The notes beneath the pieces are model-generated. The model did no database searches. It had not been told where the DNA came from and worked only from the letters and a program-made list of their open reading frames with translations. Positions 18,667 to 27,707 of a stretch of 64,000 nt of DNA are shown here, in pieces. How positions within the stretch are numbered: the first letter of the stretch is position 1; every line of letters starts with the position of its first letter. Source of the stretch: Pseudomonas sp. Irchel s3h14 (lineage in GTDB: Bacteria; Pseudomonadota; Gammaproteobacteria; Pseudomonadales; Pseudomonadaceae); the NCBI RefSeq assembly GCF_900187425.1, contig NZ_FYDJ01000019.1, positions 1-64,000 of the forward strand, given 5' to 3'. The position numbers and the translations under genes were made by a program.

Positions 18667-19140
18667 TCAAGATCGGGCTACCTCCACCGGCACCTGCAAC
18701 CCCACCTTGACGTTGCTCATGGAAACCAGCGTCTTGAAGCGCTTGACGTTGTTGTTCTCGAAAAACAACTCACGCGTCAACTCTGTGTACTGCTCCATGT
18801 TGCGCACCGCCAACACCAGCACGAAGTCCCACTCCCCGGCGACGTAGTAACACTGCTGCACCTGCGGGCAATTGGCGAAGCTGCGCTTCATGGCGTCCAG
18901 CAAATCCAGACGCTCACTCTCCACTTCGACTTGGGCGACGATGGTCAGCGGGTAGCCGAGCTTCTCCTGATCCACCACTGCCATAGTGCCTTTGATGAAG
19001 CCATCCTGAGTCAGGCGTTTAAGGCGGCGGTTAACGGCGGCTGAAGACAAATTGACCCGAGCACCCAATTCGCTTTGGGACAGGCCAGCGTCTTGCTGGA
19101 CTTCTGCAATCAGCTTCAGATCGAAGGCATCGAGACTCAT
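18667..19140 (-). CDS. Lrp/AsnC-family transcriptional regulator
   Basis: A 157-residue regulator: N-terminal winged helix (DLKLIAEVQQDAGLSQSELGARVNLSSAAVNRRLKRL) and C-terminal RAM domain (VVDQEKLGYPLTIVAQVEVE, CYYVAGEWDFVLVLAVRNMEQY) that binds amino acids and makes octamers. It is divergent from the diaminopropionate ammonia-lyase gene with 139 bases between the starts, so it probably controls that gene in response to its substrate or another amino acid. Confidence 0.92.
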   Translation of the reverse strand: MSLDAFDLKLIAEVQQDAGLSQSELGARVNLSSAAVNRRLKRLTQDGFIKGTMAVVDQEKLGYPLTIVAQVEVESERLDLLDAMKRSFANCPQVQQCYYVAGEWDFVLVLAVRNMEQYTELTRELFFENNNVKRFKTLVSMSNVKVGLQVPVEVARS

Positions 19141-19279
19141 AGAGAAGGGGCTCGCAATAAAATTGATGTAAACCGCATGAATGAGTAATGGAAGTACGAC
19201 GACGGCGCCAATTTCAAGAAATGAGTGTGACAGTTGCGAGATATTATTTCACTCCGCTGCCCACCACCTGGAGCCGACG

Positions 19280-20491
19280 ATGCTGATCGCCAACCCCAAT
19301 GCCAGCCGTGATATCTATCCCGATGACCTCAAGGCCATCCTGAACATTCAGACAGCCGCCGAAAGCCGCATCTGGCTGGCGAACTGGAACACACTTAACC
19401 GCGCCGGCACACCCTTGTTCAGCCTGCCCGACCTGGCCGCCCATCTCGGTGTCGACGAGCTTCTGGTCAAGGATGAGTCGAGCCGTTCGCAGCTGGGCAG
19501 TTTCAAAGCGCTGGGCGCACCGGTTGCCCTGGTGCGGTTAATCCTGCGGCTGTTTCCCGAACACCCTTTCGAACCCCGGGGCCTGCTGATGGGCGACTAC
19601 GGCGACGCCTTGAAGGACTTTACGGTGATCAGCGCCACCGACGGCAACCACGGCCGTGCCCTCGCCGCGGCGGCACAAAGCGTCGGTTGCCGTTGCGTCA
19701 TCGTGCTGCACGCCAACGTTAGCATCGAACGGGAACAGGCCATCGCCGCCTATGGTGCGCAGATCGTGCGAGTCCCCGGCAACTACGATGAATCGGTTGA
19801 AGAAGCCGCCGCGCGGGCCGTCGAGCACAACTGGCAGGTGGTGTCCGACACCTCCTACGAGGGCTACGAAGACATTCCCCGGGATGTGATGCAAGGCTAC
19901 GGCACTATTGCAGCGGAAGTCGTTGAGCAGGCCGATGGCCAAGCCTTCACTCACGTGTTCCTTCAGGGCGGCGTGGGTGGTCTGGCGGCTGGCCTCGCCA
20001 GTTACTTCTGGGAGCTTTATGGCACAGCACGACCGGCGATGATCGTCGTTGAACCGCAACAGGCCGACTGCCTGTTCCAAAGCGCCCTCGCCGGCCATGC
20101 GGCGAAAACCCAAGGCTCGGTGGACTCAGTGATGGCCGGGCTGGCCTGCGGTGAAACCTCGCCCCTGGCCTGGAAGTTCCTGCAGACCAGCATCGACCAT
20201 TTCATGACGATTGAAGACGAGGACGCCGTCAACGCCATGCGCATGCTGGCGAGGGGCAGTGATCGGGACGTTCCGCTGGTGGCCGGTGAATCGGCGGTGG
20301 CCGGGCTCGCGGGGTTGATCCAGTTGCTCAAGTCGCCCCACCTGGCCGCGGAAGTGGGCATTGATGAGTGCTCACGGGTTCTGCTCATCAGCACCGAAGG
20401 CGCCACTGCTCCTGCCATTTACAGCGAACTGGTGGGAGAGACGGCTCAATCGGTTCTGCAACGCCAGCACCTCTGGCTGCAACAAAAATAA
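19280..20491 (+). CDS. Diaminopropionate ammonia-lyase-like PLP enzyme
   Basis: A 403-residue fold-type II PLP enzyme. SQLGSFKALGAP holds the probable PLP lysine (K76); TDGNHGRALAAAAQ is the phosphate-binding loop region; SDTSYEGYEDIPRDVMQGYGTIAAE and QGGVGGLAAG match diaminopropionate ammonia-lyases, which convert 2,3-diaminopropionate to pyruvate and two ammonia. The threonine-dehydratase superfamily is large, so another amino acid substrate is possible. I chose ATG 19280 (after GGAGCCGACG) since the 33 residues ahead of it do not resemble the family. The divergent Lrp regulator probably controls it. Confidence 0.85.
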   Translation: MLIANPNASRDIYPDDLKAILNIQTAAESRIWLANWNTLNRAGTPLFSLPDLAAHLGVDELLVKDESSRSQLGSFKALGAPVALVRLILRLFPEHPFEPRGLLMGDYGDALKDFTVISATDGNHGRALAAAAQSVGCRCVIVLHANVSIEREQAIAAYGAQIVRVPGNYDESVEEAAARAVEHNWQVVSDTSYEGYEDIPRDVMQGYGTIAAEVVEQADGQAFTHVFLQGGVGGLAAGLASYFWELYGTARPAMIVVEPQQADCLFQSALAGHAAKTQGSVDSVMAGLACGETSPLAWKFLQTSIDHFMTIEDEDAVNAMRMLARGSDRDVPLVAGESAVAGLAGLIQLLKSPHLAAEVGIDECSRVLLISTEGATAPAIYSELVGETAQSVLQRQHLWLQQK

Positions 20492-20559
20492 GGTGTGGCA
20501 GGAGGTTATCAACTTGTCAGTAGAATGGGCTGCCATTCAAAACAGGCAGGAGTTGATCG

Positions 20560-21327
20560 ATGCGCATCGCCTTGCTGTCAGACATCCATTTGTCCGTCAA
20601 CGCGTTACCTTTTCCCGATGTAGATGCCGATATTGTCGTCCTCGCGGGAGACATCTCCCGACCGGCTGCGGCCATTGAGTGGGCCAAATCGTGCCCTGTT
20701 CCGATCGTGTACGTGGCAGGGAATCACGAGTTTTATGGCAGTGACTTGATCTCTACCTACGAACATTTGAACAGGTTGTCGCAAGGCACACAGATCCACG
20801 TATTGGAACTCTCGGAGTATCTCCACAACGGCGTGCGGTTTTTGGGTTGCACGCTGTGGTCTGACTATCGTCTTTTCGATTCTGCTGAGCATCGGGCACA
20901 GGGTGTTGATCTGGCTACGAAGCTCATGCGGGACTTCACCCACATAAAAATCTCGCCCGATTTTCCAGACCTGTTCAGCCCGGCGGTTTCCCAACTGATT
21001 TTTTTACAGACCGTCGCCTGGCTGGAAGACTGCTTCACCCGCGACAGAACCACTCCCACGGTGGTGGTTTCGCATTTTGCACCGACACGGTTGAGCATAA
21101 GCCCGCTATTTGAGAGTTCGCCGATTAACGCGAGTTTTGTTTCAGACCTCGAAGACCGGATCAAGGTCTGGCAGCCGGCACTTTGGCTGCATGGCCATAC
21201 CCATGGGAGCTTTGACTACCAGGTGGGCAAAACTCGCGTCATTTGCAACGCCCGGGGCTATGCAAAAAATGGCATTAATGAAAATCCGGAATTTAATCGC
21301 TCATACGTGATTGACCTGGATATCTGA
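20560..21327 (+). CDS. Calcineurin-like metallophosphoesterase
   Basis: A 255-residue phosphoesterase with all metal motifs: MRIALLSDIHLS, VVLAGDISRP, VYVAGNHEFYG, VSHFAPTRLS and LHGHTHGSFDY. The substrate cannot be deduced. The start follows CAGGAGTTGATCG. Codon use is AT-richer than the flanks, which hints at later acquisition. Its 3' end overlaps the convergent phaG by about 27 bases. Confidence 0.88.
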   Translation: MRIALLSDIHLSVNALPFPDVDADIVVLAGDISRPAAAIEWAKSCPVPIVYVAGNHEFYGSDLISTYEHLNRLSQGTQIHVLELSEYLHNGVRFLGCTLWSDYRLFDSAEHRAQGVDLATKLMRDFTHIKISPDFPDLFSPAVSQLIFLQTVAWLEDCFTRDRTTPTVVVSHFAPTRLSISPLFESSPINASFVSDLEDRIKVWQPALWLHGHTHGSFDYQVGKTRVICNARGYAKNGINENPEFNRSYVIDLDI

Positions 21328-22176
21328 GGCAACGCGGCCCTGCCTCCTGGAAGCCGGGTCCAGAAAACCGAGCAAGGCCTGCCGGGTGTCTTGCCAGGCC
21401 GCCGCATGTTCCATATCGAGGAAGTGCCCGGCGTTCTTGATGGTATGGAACCGGGACTGCGACGCATGATCGGCGAACAGCCGGGCGTCTTCAACCGAGG
21501 TGTACTCATCCCATTCGCCGTTGACAAACAGCAGCGGTATTTCGATGGCAGCGGCACAGGCGACATAGCAATGGGTGTCTTGGGTCAGCACCTCATTGAC
21601 GTGGAAATGCATCTGCCTGTACTCGTGTTCGGCCAGGCTTCTGACATGGCGGTCATTAAAGCGCTTGAACAGCGATGGCAGGTGCTTGCCGATTGTGCTG
21701 TTGATCAAGCGACCGACATTGAGGCGGTCGCAAGCCTGGAGATGGTTCAGGCCGCTCTCCAGGTAATCGCGCATCGGCGTATTGATCCGCGCTGCGAATG
21801 AATTGATCACCGCCTTCTCGATTCGTCGCGGCCGCTGGGCCAGCGCCAACAAGGTGGCCGCACCGCCCCAGGAAAAGGACAGCACGTGGTGCGCACCAAA
21901 GTGTTCGATTAAATCCAGCAGTATCGCTGCCTCGTCTTCCTTTCGGATCGGTTGGCCGTGGAGGTTGTGTTCCTTCGACTGACCGGCGTAGGGCTGGTCG
22001 TAGAGAACCACATTGAATCGCGGCTGCAGGTAACGCACCGTTTGGGCAAAAGATGCGGTCGTTGCCAGTGAGCCGTTGACCAGAATGATGGTTTTGTCAG
22101 CGGCAGTGTTGAGATAGTGCTCGGTATAAACCTTGTACTTCCCGCAGATCTCGACGATGGCAGTTTTCGGCATCAT
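21301..22176 (-). CDS. phaG: 3-hydroxyacyl-ACP thioesterase/transacylase PhaG
   Basis: A 291-residue alpha/beta hydrolase very like P. putida PhaG, from memory of that protein: KYKVYTEHY, TIILVNGSLATTASFAQTVR, FNVVLYDQPYAGQSK, LSFSWGGAATLLALA (probable nucleophile S102), IGKHLPSLFKRFNDRHV, GEWDEYTSVEDARLFADH and AGHFLDME. PhaG links fatty acid synthesis to medium-chain polyhydroxyalkanoate by releasing or transferring (R)-3-hydroxyacyl groups from ACP. RhlA (HAA synthase) is the near relative, but the N-terminus and the KHLPSLFKRFN block favour PhaG. No pha synthase cluster is nearby, as expected for this gene. It likely has its own promoter in the 350-base upstream gap. Confidence 0.92.
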   Translation of the reverse strand: MMPKTAIVEICGKYKVYTEHYLNTAADKTIILVNGSLATTASFAQTVRYLQPRFNVVLYDQPYAGQSKEHNLHGQPIRKEDEAAILLDLIEHFGAHHVLSFSWGGAATLLALAQRPRRIEKAVINSFAARINTPMRDYLESGLNHLQACDRLNVGRLINSTIGKHLPSLFKRFNDRHVRSLAEHEYRQMHFHVNEVLTQDTHCYVACAAAIEIPLLFVNGEWDEYTSVEDARLFADHASQSRFHTIKNAGHFLDMEHAAAWQDTRQALLGFLDPASRRQGRVASDIQVNHV

Positions 22177-22496
22177 GACATTTACTTCCTTGAACCCATT
22201 GGACTAAGCGCACAGCGCGAGGGATGCCCACAGGGCCCTATCGCAGACAGCAGAACACGTGGACCTGACAGCGAAGTGCCAGGCCAATACATCAATAACT
22301 CAGGGTTGTTTTCAAGCGTCAACGCATAGGCCTCCTCGGGCTTAATCTGGCAACACGGACAAGCAACAACAGCGCGAGGGTGCTCGGATGGCTGCCGTGA
22401 CCAATGAGTCACTGACTGACCATATGTTCAGAGTTAAGCAGGGATTTTCTCGTCTGCAAGAACGCAGATGAGTTATTGCGTCGAATCGCAAGCTAA
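22177..22496. other. phaG upstream intergenic region
   Basis: About 320 bases between phaG and the next minus-strand gene with no convincing ORF. It is somewhat AT-richer than its neighbours and must hold the phaG promoter, but I could not identify a clear sigma or regulator site by eye. Confidence 0.6.
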
Positions 22497-22524
22497 GGCT
22501 GGAGGCGTGAGGCTGGAGGCGTGA
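22497..22524. repeat. 14-base tandem duplication downstream of LysR gene
   Basis: GGCTGGAGGCGTGA occurs twice in direct succession (22497-22510, 22511-22524), followed by GG. It lies 4 bases beyond the LysR stop on the minus strand. No hairpin-plus-T pattern was seen. Confidence 0.85.
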
Positions 22525-22528
22525 GGAA

Positions 22529-23413
22529 TCAGATACGCAGGTGCGCACTCATGTAGTCAATGAAAACGCGCAGCTTGGGCGAGGCATAACGGCTGGCTGG
22601 CCACAGCATCCAGAAGACGACTTGGCGGTCCAAGTAATCATCCAGCACGGTGACCAGTTGGCCGCTTTCCAGCGCTTCGCGCACCAGGAAGGTAGGCAGA
22701 AAGGCAATGCCTCTGCCCTGGATTGCGGCATAGGCAAGAGGCTCGATCGTGTTCGACGTCATCGTGGCGGGCAGAACCAATTCAGCCTCGGAGGCTTCGA
22801 GCCGCAGCGGCCAACGCTCCAGCTTTCCCGTTGCGGGGAATTTGTGTTGCAGGCATGAATGGCGTTCCAGTTCACGCGGATTAGCGGGTACACCATGTCG
22901 CTTGAGATAGGTCGGCGACGCCACCAGCACATGTGCACAGGAACCCAAGCGGCGCGCGGTCAAGCGAGAATCGGTTTGCTCGCCGGTCCGAATCACCGCA
23001 TCGAACCCCTCCTCGATCACATCGACCATGCGATCGCAAAAATCGATATCCAGTTCGACTTCCGGATACTGCTCCATGAACCCGTCAAAGGCCGGCATCA
23101 TCAGGTCGCCCAGTAGAGGTGTGCCCACGCGAAGCCGCCCACGTGGACTGCCAGCCAGGCCTGACAGCTCGGACTCGGCAGCGCTGACCTCGCTGAGGAT
23201 GCGGCGGCATCGCTCAAGGAACAGAGTCCCCTCGGCCGTCAGCGTGATGCTGCGTGTACTGCGATGAAACAGCCGTACATGCAAGCGTTCCTCCATCCGA
23301 GCGATGGTTTTGCCCACGGTCGAGGACGACACCCCTAACTGGCGGGCGGCCTCGGTAAAGCTGCGCGTTTCGGCAACCTGCACGAACATTGAGATGCCAC
23401 TCAGACTTTCCAT
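22529..23413 (-). CDS. LysR-family transcriptional regulator
   Basis: A 294-residue regulator with a standard LysR winged helix (SGISMFVQVAETRSFTEAARQLGVSSSTVGKTIARMEERLHVRLFHRSTR) and a periplasmic-binding-protein-like effector domain. It is divergent from the alkene reductase gene with a 147-base shared promoter region and likely controls it. Similar LysR/reductase pairs respond to electrophiles or quinones. The ATG follows CAGGAACAGCG. Confidence 0.92.
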   Translation of the reverse strand: MESLSGISMFVQVAETRSFTEAARQLGVSSSTVGKTIARMEERLHVRLFHRSTRSITLTAEGTLFLERCRRILSEVSAAESELSGLAGSPRGRLRVGTPLLGDLMMPAFDGFMEQYPEVELDIDFCDRMVDVIEEGFDAVIRTGEQTDSRLTARRLGSCAHVLVASPTYLKRHGVPANPRELERHSCLQHKFPATGKLERWPLRLEASEAELVLPATMTSNTIEPLAYAAIQGRGIAFLPTFLVREALESGQLVTVLDDYLDRQVVFWMLWPASRYASPKLRVFIDYMSAHLRI

Positions 23414-23560
23414 CGCTGTTCCTGCTTGCCCCGGTACAACCCAACCTACAAGGCGGGATTACGGAAAAACCATCCGAAATGTTCGGCATCGCGGGATATT
23501 TTTCTCCACGAATTTTACGCCTACATTGCGCCCATCCCACCACTGCCAGGTATCGATGTC

Positions 23561-24661
23561 ATGTCCAAACTGCATACGAGCATCCAAATTGGCCCCTACC
23601 AAATTGCCCATCGCGTCGTTCTGGCGCCACTTACCCGTATGCGTGCCGAGCCGGGCGCCATCCCCGGCCAGTTGATGGCCGAGTACTACGCCCAGCGTAC
23701 AACCGCTGGCGGGCTGTTGATTGGCGAAGCCACTATCGCCGCACCCAATGGCAATGGATACCTCGGTGCTCCCGGTCTGTATGACGACAGCCAGATCGCT
23801 GGCTGGAAACTTGTGACCGACGCCGTTCATGCCAAGGGCGGGAAAATCTTCCTGCAGCTTTACCATGCCGGGCGCCAGTCCAATAGCCTGCTGCAGCCGG
23901 ACGGCGCCCAGCCAGTGGCCCCTTCCGTTGTGGACCACGGCGGCCTCGCCTTCACCGAGAACGGCTGGACCCCCGGCAGCCCGGCGCGCGAACTGACCAT
24001 CGCTGAAATCCGCGGGTTGGTAGACAGCTTCCGCACTGCGGCCGAACGCGGTATCGCAGCCGGATTCGACGGCGTGGAGTTGCACTCGGCCAACGGCTAC
24101 CTGTTCGATCAATTCCTCCAGGACGGCAGCAACAAACGTACGGATATCTACGGTGGCTCGTTCGAGAACCGCAGCCGGTTCCTGCTGGAAGCAGTAGAAG
24201 CGGTGATCTCCGTCTGGGGCAGCAATCGGGTGGCGGTGCGTCTGGGGCCAAGCGGCAATTTCGGCGATATGTCCGACAGCGATCCCGTTGGCCTGTTCAC
24301 CTATGTCGCGTGCGAGCTGAACAAGCTGGACCTCGCCTATCTGCATCTGATCGAGCCGCGCATTTTAGGTGTCGCCGAGGACGAGCGCCGGGACCAGAAT
24401 CCGGTGGCGTCCCAACTCATCCGCCAGCACTACAAGGGCACCCTTATCGCGGCGGGCGGTTTTTCCGGTGAATCGGCGAAGGCGATCCTTGAAGCCGGCG
24501 ATGCCGACCTGGTCGCTTTTGGCCGCCACTTCATCGCCAACCCTGACTTGCCAGAGCGCCTGCGCAAGGGCTGGCCGCTGAACCCGTACGACCGCGAGAC
24601 GTTCTTCGGTGGCACCGAAGTGGGTTACACGGACTATCCTTTCCATACCGAAGCAGCATGA
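23561..24661 (+). CDS. Old yellow enzyme-family alkene reductase
   Basis: A 366-residue FMN oxidoreductase of the NemA/XenB group. Features: RVVLAPLTRMRAEPGAIPG at the N-terminus, YHAGRQ, substrate-binding pair H175 and N178 in GVELHSANGYLFDQFL, SFENRSRF and GDADLVAFGRHFIANPDLPERL. These enzymes reduce activated C=C bonds and can also denitrate nitrate esters and nitroaromatics with NAD(P)H. I start it at ATG 23561 (MSKLHTSI) because the 45 residues upstream in frame lack similarity. Divergent LysR gene is the probable regulator. Confidence 0.92.
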   Translation: MSKLHTSIQIGPYQIAHRVVLAPLTRMRAEPGAIPGQLMAEYYAQRTTAGGLLIGEATIAAPNGNGYLGAPGLYDDSQIAGWKLVTDAVHAKGGKIFLQLYHAGRQSNSLLQPDGAQPVAPSVVDHGGLAFTENGWTPGSPARELTIAEIRGLVDSFRTAAERGIAAGFDGVELHSANGYLFDQFLQDGSNKRTDIYGGSFENRSRFLLEAVEAVISVWGSNRVAVRLGPSGNFGDMSDSDPVGLFTYVACELNKLDLAYLHLIEPRILGVAEDERRDQNPVASQLIRQHYKGTLIAAGGFSGESAKAILEAGDADLVAFGRHFIANPDLPERLRKGWPLNPYDRETFFGGTEVGYTDYPFHTEAA

Positions 24662-24729
24662 CAATCAGCACCGCTGGCAACTGGGGGTCGTAGTACCCCA
24701 GCTGTCCAAAAGCTCCATCTTCAGGGGGA

Positions 24730-25713
24730 CTATTTGACGAGTCGCGTTTCCTTGGAAGGCCTGTATCCGAAGTACGAGCTATAACACTTGCTGAAGTGGC
24801 TGGGCGATACAAAGCCACACGCAACCAACACGTCCACCTGGGACAGCTCTGTGTGCTGGAGCAGTCGACGCGCCTCGGTAATTCGCAGCTCCATGTAATA
24901 CCGTTGCGGCGTTGTGCCCAGTTGCTCCTTGAACAAACGCTCAAGTTGTCGACGCGAACGGCCTGCGTATACCGCCAACTGCTCCAACTCCAGAGGCTCT
25001 TCGAGGTTGGCATCCATCAGCTTCACCACCTCGCGTAATGGCGCACTCACGCAGACATTTTCAGTCGGTTTTATCCGCCGATAACGCGACTCCTCGAAAG
25101 CCAGGATGTCCTCAATCCCCTCGACGAGGGCTTTGTCGTGCAAGCCTTTGATCCAGTCCAGCGCCATGTGGAATGCCCCCGAGGGACTGGAAGCCGTGAG
25201 CCGGTCTCGATCAATGACGTAGGGCTCACTGGTGACATGCGTCGCCTTGGAGATTTCCGCGAGCGCGGGGCGATGTTCGGGGTGAATCGCGCAGCGATAC
25301 CCGTCAAGCAAGCCTGCCCTTCCCAGGAACCATGCGCCATTCCACAACCCGGCCAGACTGACACCCTGGTCTGATGCAGCCCTCAACAGGGAGATGAGTT
25401 CGTCCGTCGCTTTGAGTTCTGTCCTGTAGCCGCCACAAATGACCAGAAGATCCAGGTCCTGGATCGCTGAACAATCGAAACGGGCATCTGGCCGAATGAC
25501 CAGACCCAGGTCACTGATGACCTCCTCATCGGTCAAGCCGAACGTACGGGACGAGAACAACCCGGGGCGCAGAAGATTCGCGGTGACAATCGTATCCAGT
25601 GCTTGCGTGAATGCGGGCAACGAGAAATGCTCAAGCAACAGAAATCCTGCCCGGACCATTTGAGTCTTCTCGTTGGGGTTCTCATTCAGATAGCGGAGAT
25701 TTTTCCCCTTCAT
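24730..25713 (-). CDS. GATase1-like AraC-family regulator (GbdR/CdhR type)
   Basis: A 327-residue regulator with an N-terminal DJ-1/PfpI-like domain (residues 15-190) and a C-terminal AraC domain. The DJ-1 site has AGLWNGAWFLGRAGLLDGYRCAIHPEH, with WNGAW replacing the Cys-Ser-Gly elbow, a variant I associate with regulators of the GbdR/CdhR/SouR group that sense quaternary amines or methylated glycines. The AraC part contains GRSRRQLERLFKEQLGTTP and CGFVSPSHFSKCYSSYFG. No target gene of that kind is adjacent, so the ligand is open. ATG 25713 (MKGKNLRYL) is preferred over 25743. Confidence 0.88.
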   Translation of the reverse strand: MKGKNLRYLNENPNEKTQMVRAGFLLLEHFSLPAFTQALDTIVTANLLRPGLFSSRTFGLTDEEVISDLGLVIRPDARFDCSAIQDLDLLVICGGYRTELKATDELISLLRAASDQGVSLAGLWNGAWFLGRAGLLDGYRCAIHPEHRPALAEISKATHVTSEPYVIDRDRLTASSPSGAFHMALDWIKGLHDKALVEGIEDILAFEESRYRRIKPTENVCVSAPLREVVKLMDANLEEPLELEQLAVYAGRSRRQLERLFKEQLGTTPQRYYMELRITEARRLLQHTELSQVDVLVACGFVSPSHFSKCYSSYFGYRPSKETRLVK

Positions 25714-25842
25714 GCCTCCGCTGAATTGGCGTCGCTCGATCAATGTTCGGCCTACTCGGTTACGCGTTGATAAACCTCAATGCTAACTGTAGAAGTTTCA
25801 AAACCACTAGCGCCATTTTGCGATTGATCAGGCCAGCTGCGC

Positions 25843-26634
25843 CTAAACGATGGCGGCATACCCATCGACACTGTCGGGCCAACGGGTCAGAACCTCGAAG
25901 CCGTCGTCAGTGACCGCGACCATATGCTCCCACTGAGCCGAGAGTGAGTGATCCTTGGTGACCACGGTCCAGCCATCAGCCAGCGTTTTCACATGGCGTT
26001 TGCCAGCGTTCAACATGGGTTCAATGGTGAAGATCATGCCGGCTTTCAGTTTCAGGCCCTGGCCTGGGAAGCCGTAGTGAAGGACCTGAGGCTCATCGTG
26101 ATAAATCTTGCCGATACCGTGACCGCAGTATTCGCGCACGACGCTGAATCCGTCTCTTTCTGCCACAGTCTGAATGGCATGGCCAATGTCACCCAGGGTA
26201 GCGCCGGGGCGGACGACGCGAATACCGGCACACATCGCTTCATAGGTCGTCTCTGCCAGACGTCGGGCTTCCGGGCCGGGCTCTCCCACGAAGTACATGC
26301 GGCTGGTGTCGCCGTACCAACCCTCCTTGATAACGGCAATGTCGATATTGACGATGTCGCCATCCTTGAGTGGCGTGGCCGAAGGAATGCCATGGCAGAC
26401 CACTTGGTTGACCGATGCACACACGGTTTTCGGGAAGCCGTGATAGCCGACATTCCCCGGAATGGCTTTCTGCACATTGACGATGTAGTCATGACAGAGC
26501 TGATCCAGTTCGTCGGTAGTGACCCCCGCTTTGACATGCGGAGCAATCATGGCCAGGACCTCGGCGGCCAGCGTGCCCGCAGCCCGAGACATGGCTATTT
26601 CCGCCGGGGTATTGAGCTTTACATTGGCCTTCAT
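25843..26634 (-). CDS. map: Type I methionine aminopeptidase, accessory copy
   Basis: A 263-residue type I MetAP with all five metal ligands: D98, D109, H172 (CGHGIGKIYHDEP), E205 (IFTIEP) and E236 (QWEHMVAV). It removes N-terminal methionine from nascent proteins. The essential map lies near rpsB in most pseudomonads, so this is an extra copy. Its start codon overlaps the stop of a ParD-like gene (ATGA at 26631-26634), so the two are translationally coupled. The pairing suggests a regulated or stress-specific peptidase. Confidence 0.93.
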   Translation of the reverse strand: MKANVKLNTPAEIAMSRAAGTLAAEVLAMIAPHVKAGVTTDELDQLCHDYIVNVQKAIPGNVGYHGFPKTVCASVNQVVCHGIPSATPLKDGDIVNIDIAVIKEGWYGDTSRMYFVGEPGPEARRLAETTYEAMCAGIRVVRPGATLGDIGHAIQTVAERDGFSVVREYCGHGIGKIYHDEPQVLHYGFPGQGLKLKAGMIFTIEPMLNAGKRHVKTLADGWTVVTKDHSLSAQWEHMVAVTDDGFEVLTRWPDSVDGYAAIV

Positions 26635-26897
26635 TGCTTGGCTCCTGATGCTGCATCAACCTGGGCGCTTTGCGAAAGATCGGCGAGTGCGCACAGCTGT
26701 TTTACATCGAGGCCGCCAGCCAGTTCGGCACGAATCAGCACGCGGCAGATGTCGCTGTGGTCCAGGTTGGGATGTAACTCCGCAAGCATCCCGATGCGCA
26801 TCCAGTGCTCGGCTTGGGCGTTGATCGAGCGACTCAACGCATCGCTGGCGACGCGCAGATTCTCGTGCATGGCTTCTGAAATTTTTACGATACCCAC
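26631..26897 (-). CDS. ParD-like protein coupled to Map
   Basis: An 88-residue protein starting at GTG 26897 (MGIVKISEAMHENLRVASDALSRSINAQAEHWMRIG). The ribbon-helix-helix-like N-terminus and the SRSINAQAEHW block match a ParD-like antitoxin family. The C-terminal half is helical (HPNLDHSDICRVLIRAEL). A TTG at 26909 is also in frame. No ParE or other classical toxin is adjacent; instead the gene overlaps a methionine aminopeptidase. It may be a DNA-binding autoregulator of that operon. Confidence 0.75.
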   Translation of the reverse strand: MGIVKISEAMHENLRVASDALSRSINAQAEHWMRIGMLAELHPNLDHSDICRVLIRAELAGGLDVKQLCALADLSQSAQVDAASGAKQ

Positions 26898-27030
26898 TGT
26901 CAAATCCAATATGAAATGTATATGGATCGTATATTAGTCGGTAGTTGTGTGAAATTGCAATTTCACGGACAGAACGCGCTGAGGCAGCGTGGATTGAAGG
27001 CGGGTCAGGTGCAGCCGATGGTGATCGGGT

Positions 27031-27501
27031 TCAGACCGGCACGCGAGTGGTGTACTTCACCCGCGATAGCGCGAACTGTGAGCTGGCATTCGCGACAGAG
27101 GGATGTCGCAACAGGGTGTGCATCAAGAACTGCTCGTAGTCTCGAATATCAGCCGCGACGATCCGAAGCAGATAATCCCATTCACCCGATAAGGTATAGC
27201 ACTCGAGAATGTTCTCCTGATCTGCAACGAAGCGTTCGAAGGCTTCGGCATCCTGCTCGCCGTGGGACTTGAGCCGCAGCGAGCAGATCACATCGACATC
27301 GCGATTGACTGCCCGTCGATCAATCAAACGAACGGTAGCCCCAAGGATGCCTGCCTCTTCCAATGCCCGGACTCTTCGCCAGCAGGAGGCTGGCGAACTG
27401 GATACGGCTTCAGCCAGCGCTGTTCCATTGAGGCTGGCATCGGACTGCAAGGTACGAAGGATACGTCGGTCCAGATTATCGAGCTGAATGGTTTTGTCCA
27501 T
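27031..27501 (-). CDS. Lrp/AsnC-family transcriptional regulator
   Basis: A 156-residue Lrp-type regulator with winged helix (LDNLDRRILRTLQSDASLNGTALAEAVSSSPASCWRRVRALEEAGIL) and RAM domain (DVICSLRLKSHGEQDAEAFERF, CYTLSGEWDYLLRIVAADIRDYEQFL). The ATG follows AGGCTTAAA. It is divergent from an MFS transporter gene with 206 bases between, so it probably controls that exporter and possibly the ThDP enzyme beyond it. Confidence 0.92.
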   Translation of the reverse strand: MDKTIQLDNLDRRILRTLQSDASLNGTALAEAVSSSPASCWRRVRALEEAGILGATVRLIDRRAVNRDVDVICSLRLKSHGEQDAEAFERFVADQENILECYTLSGEWDYLLRIVAADIRDYEQFLMHTLLRHPSVANASSQFALSRVKYTTRVPV

Positions 27502-27707
27502 TTTAAGCCTACTTGTGAATTCAGAATTTCATAGTAGTGCACTACCACGAAATACTGATCAAACAATTTCTGCGTCAGTCGGCAAACTAGCCACTCAGTT
27601 TGTCCGTCACTCTTTTCCCTCCAAACCAGGCGATCTGCCTCGGTAGGAACGCGAACCGCAAAGTGCTCCGCGCCTAGGCTCGTGCGCGCTGTCGTGGTGG
27701 AGATCTC

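Noticed and set aside
19181..19280. Longer start for the ammonia-lyase-like gene
   Set aside because: The extra 33 residues have no family character and would cover most of the divergent Lrp promoter.
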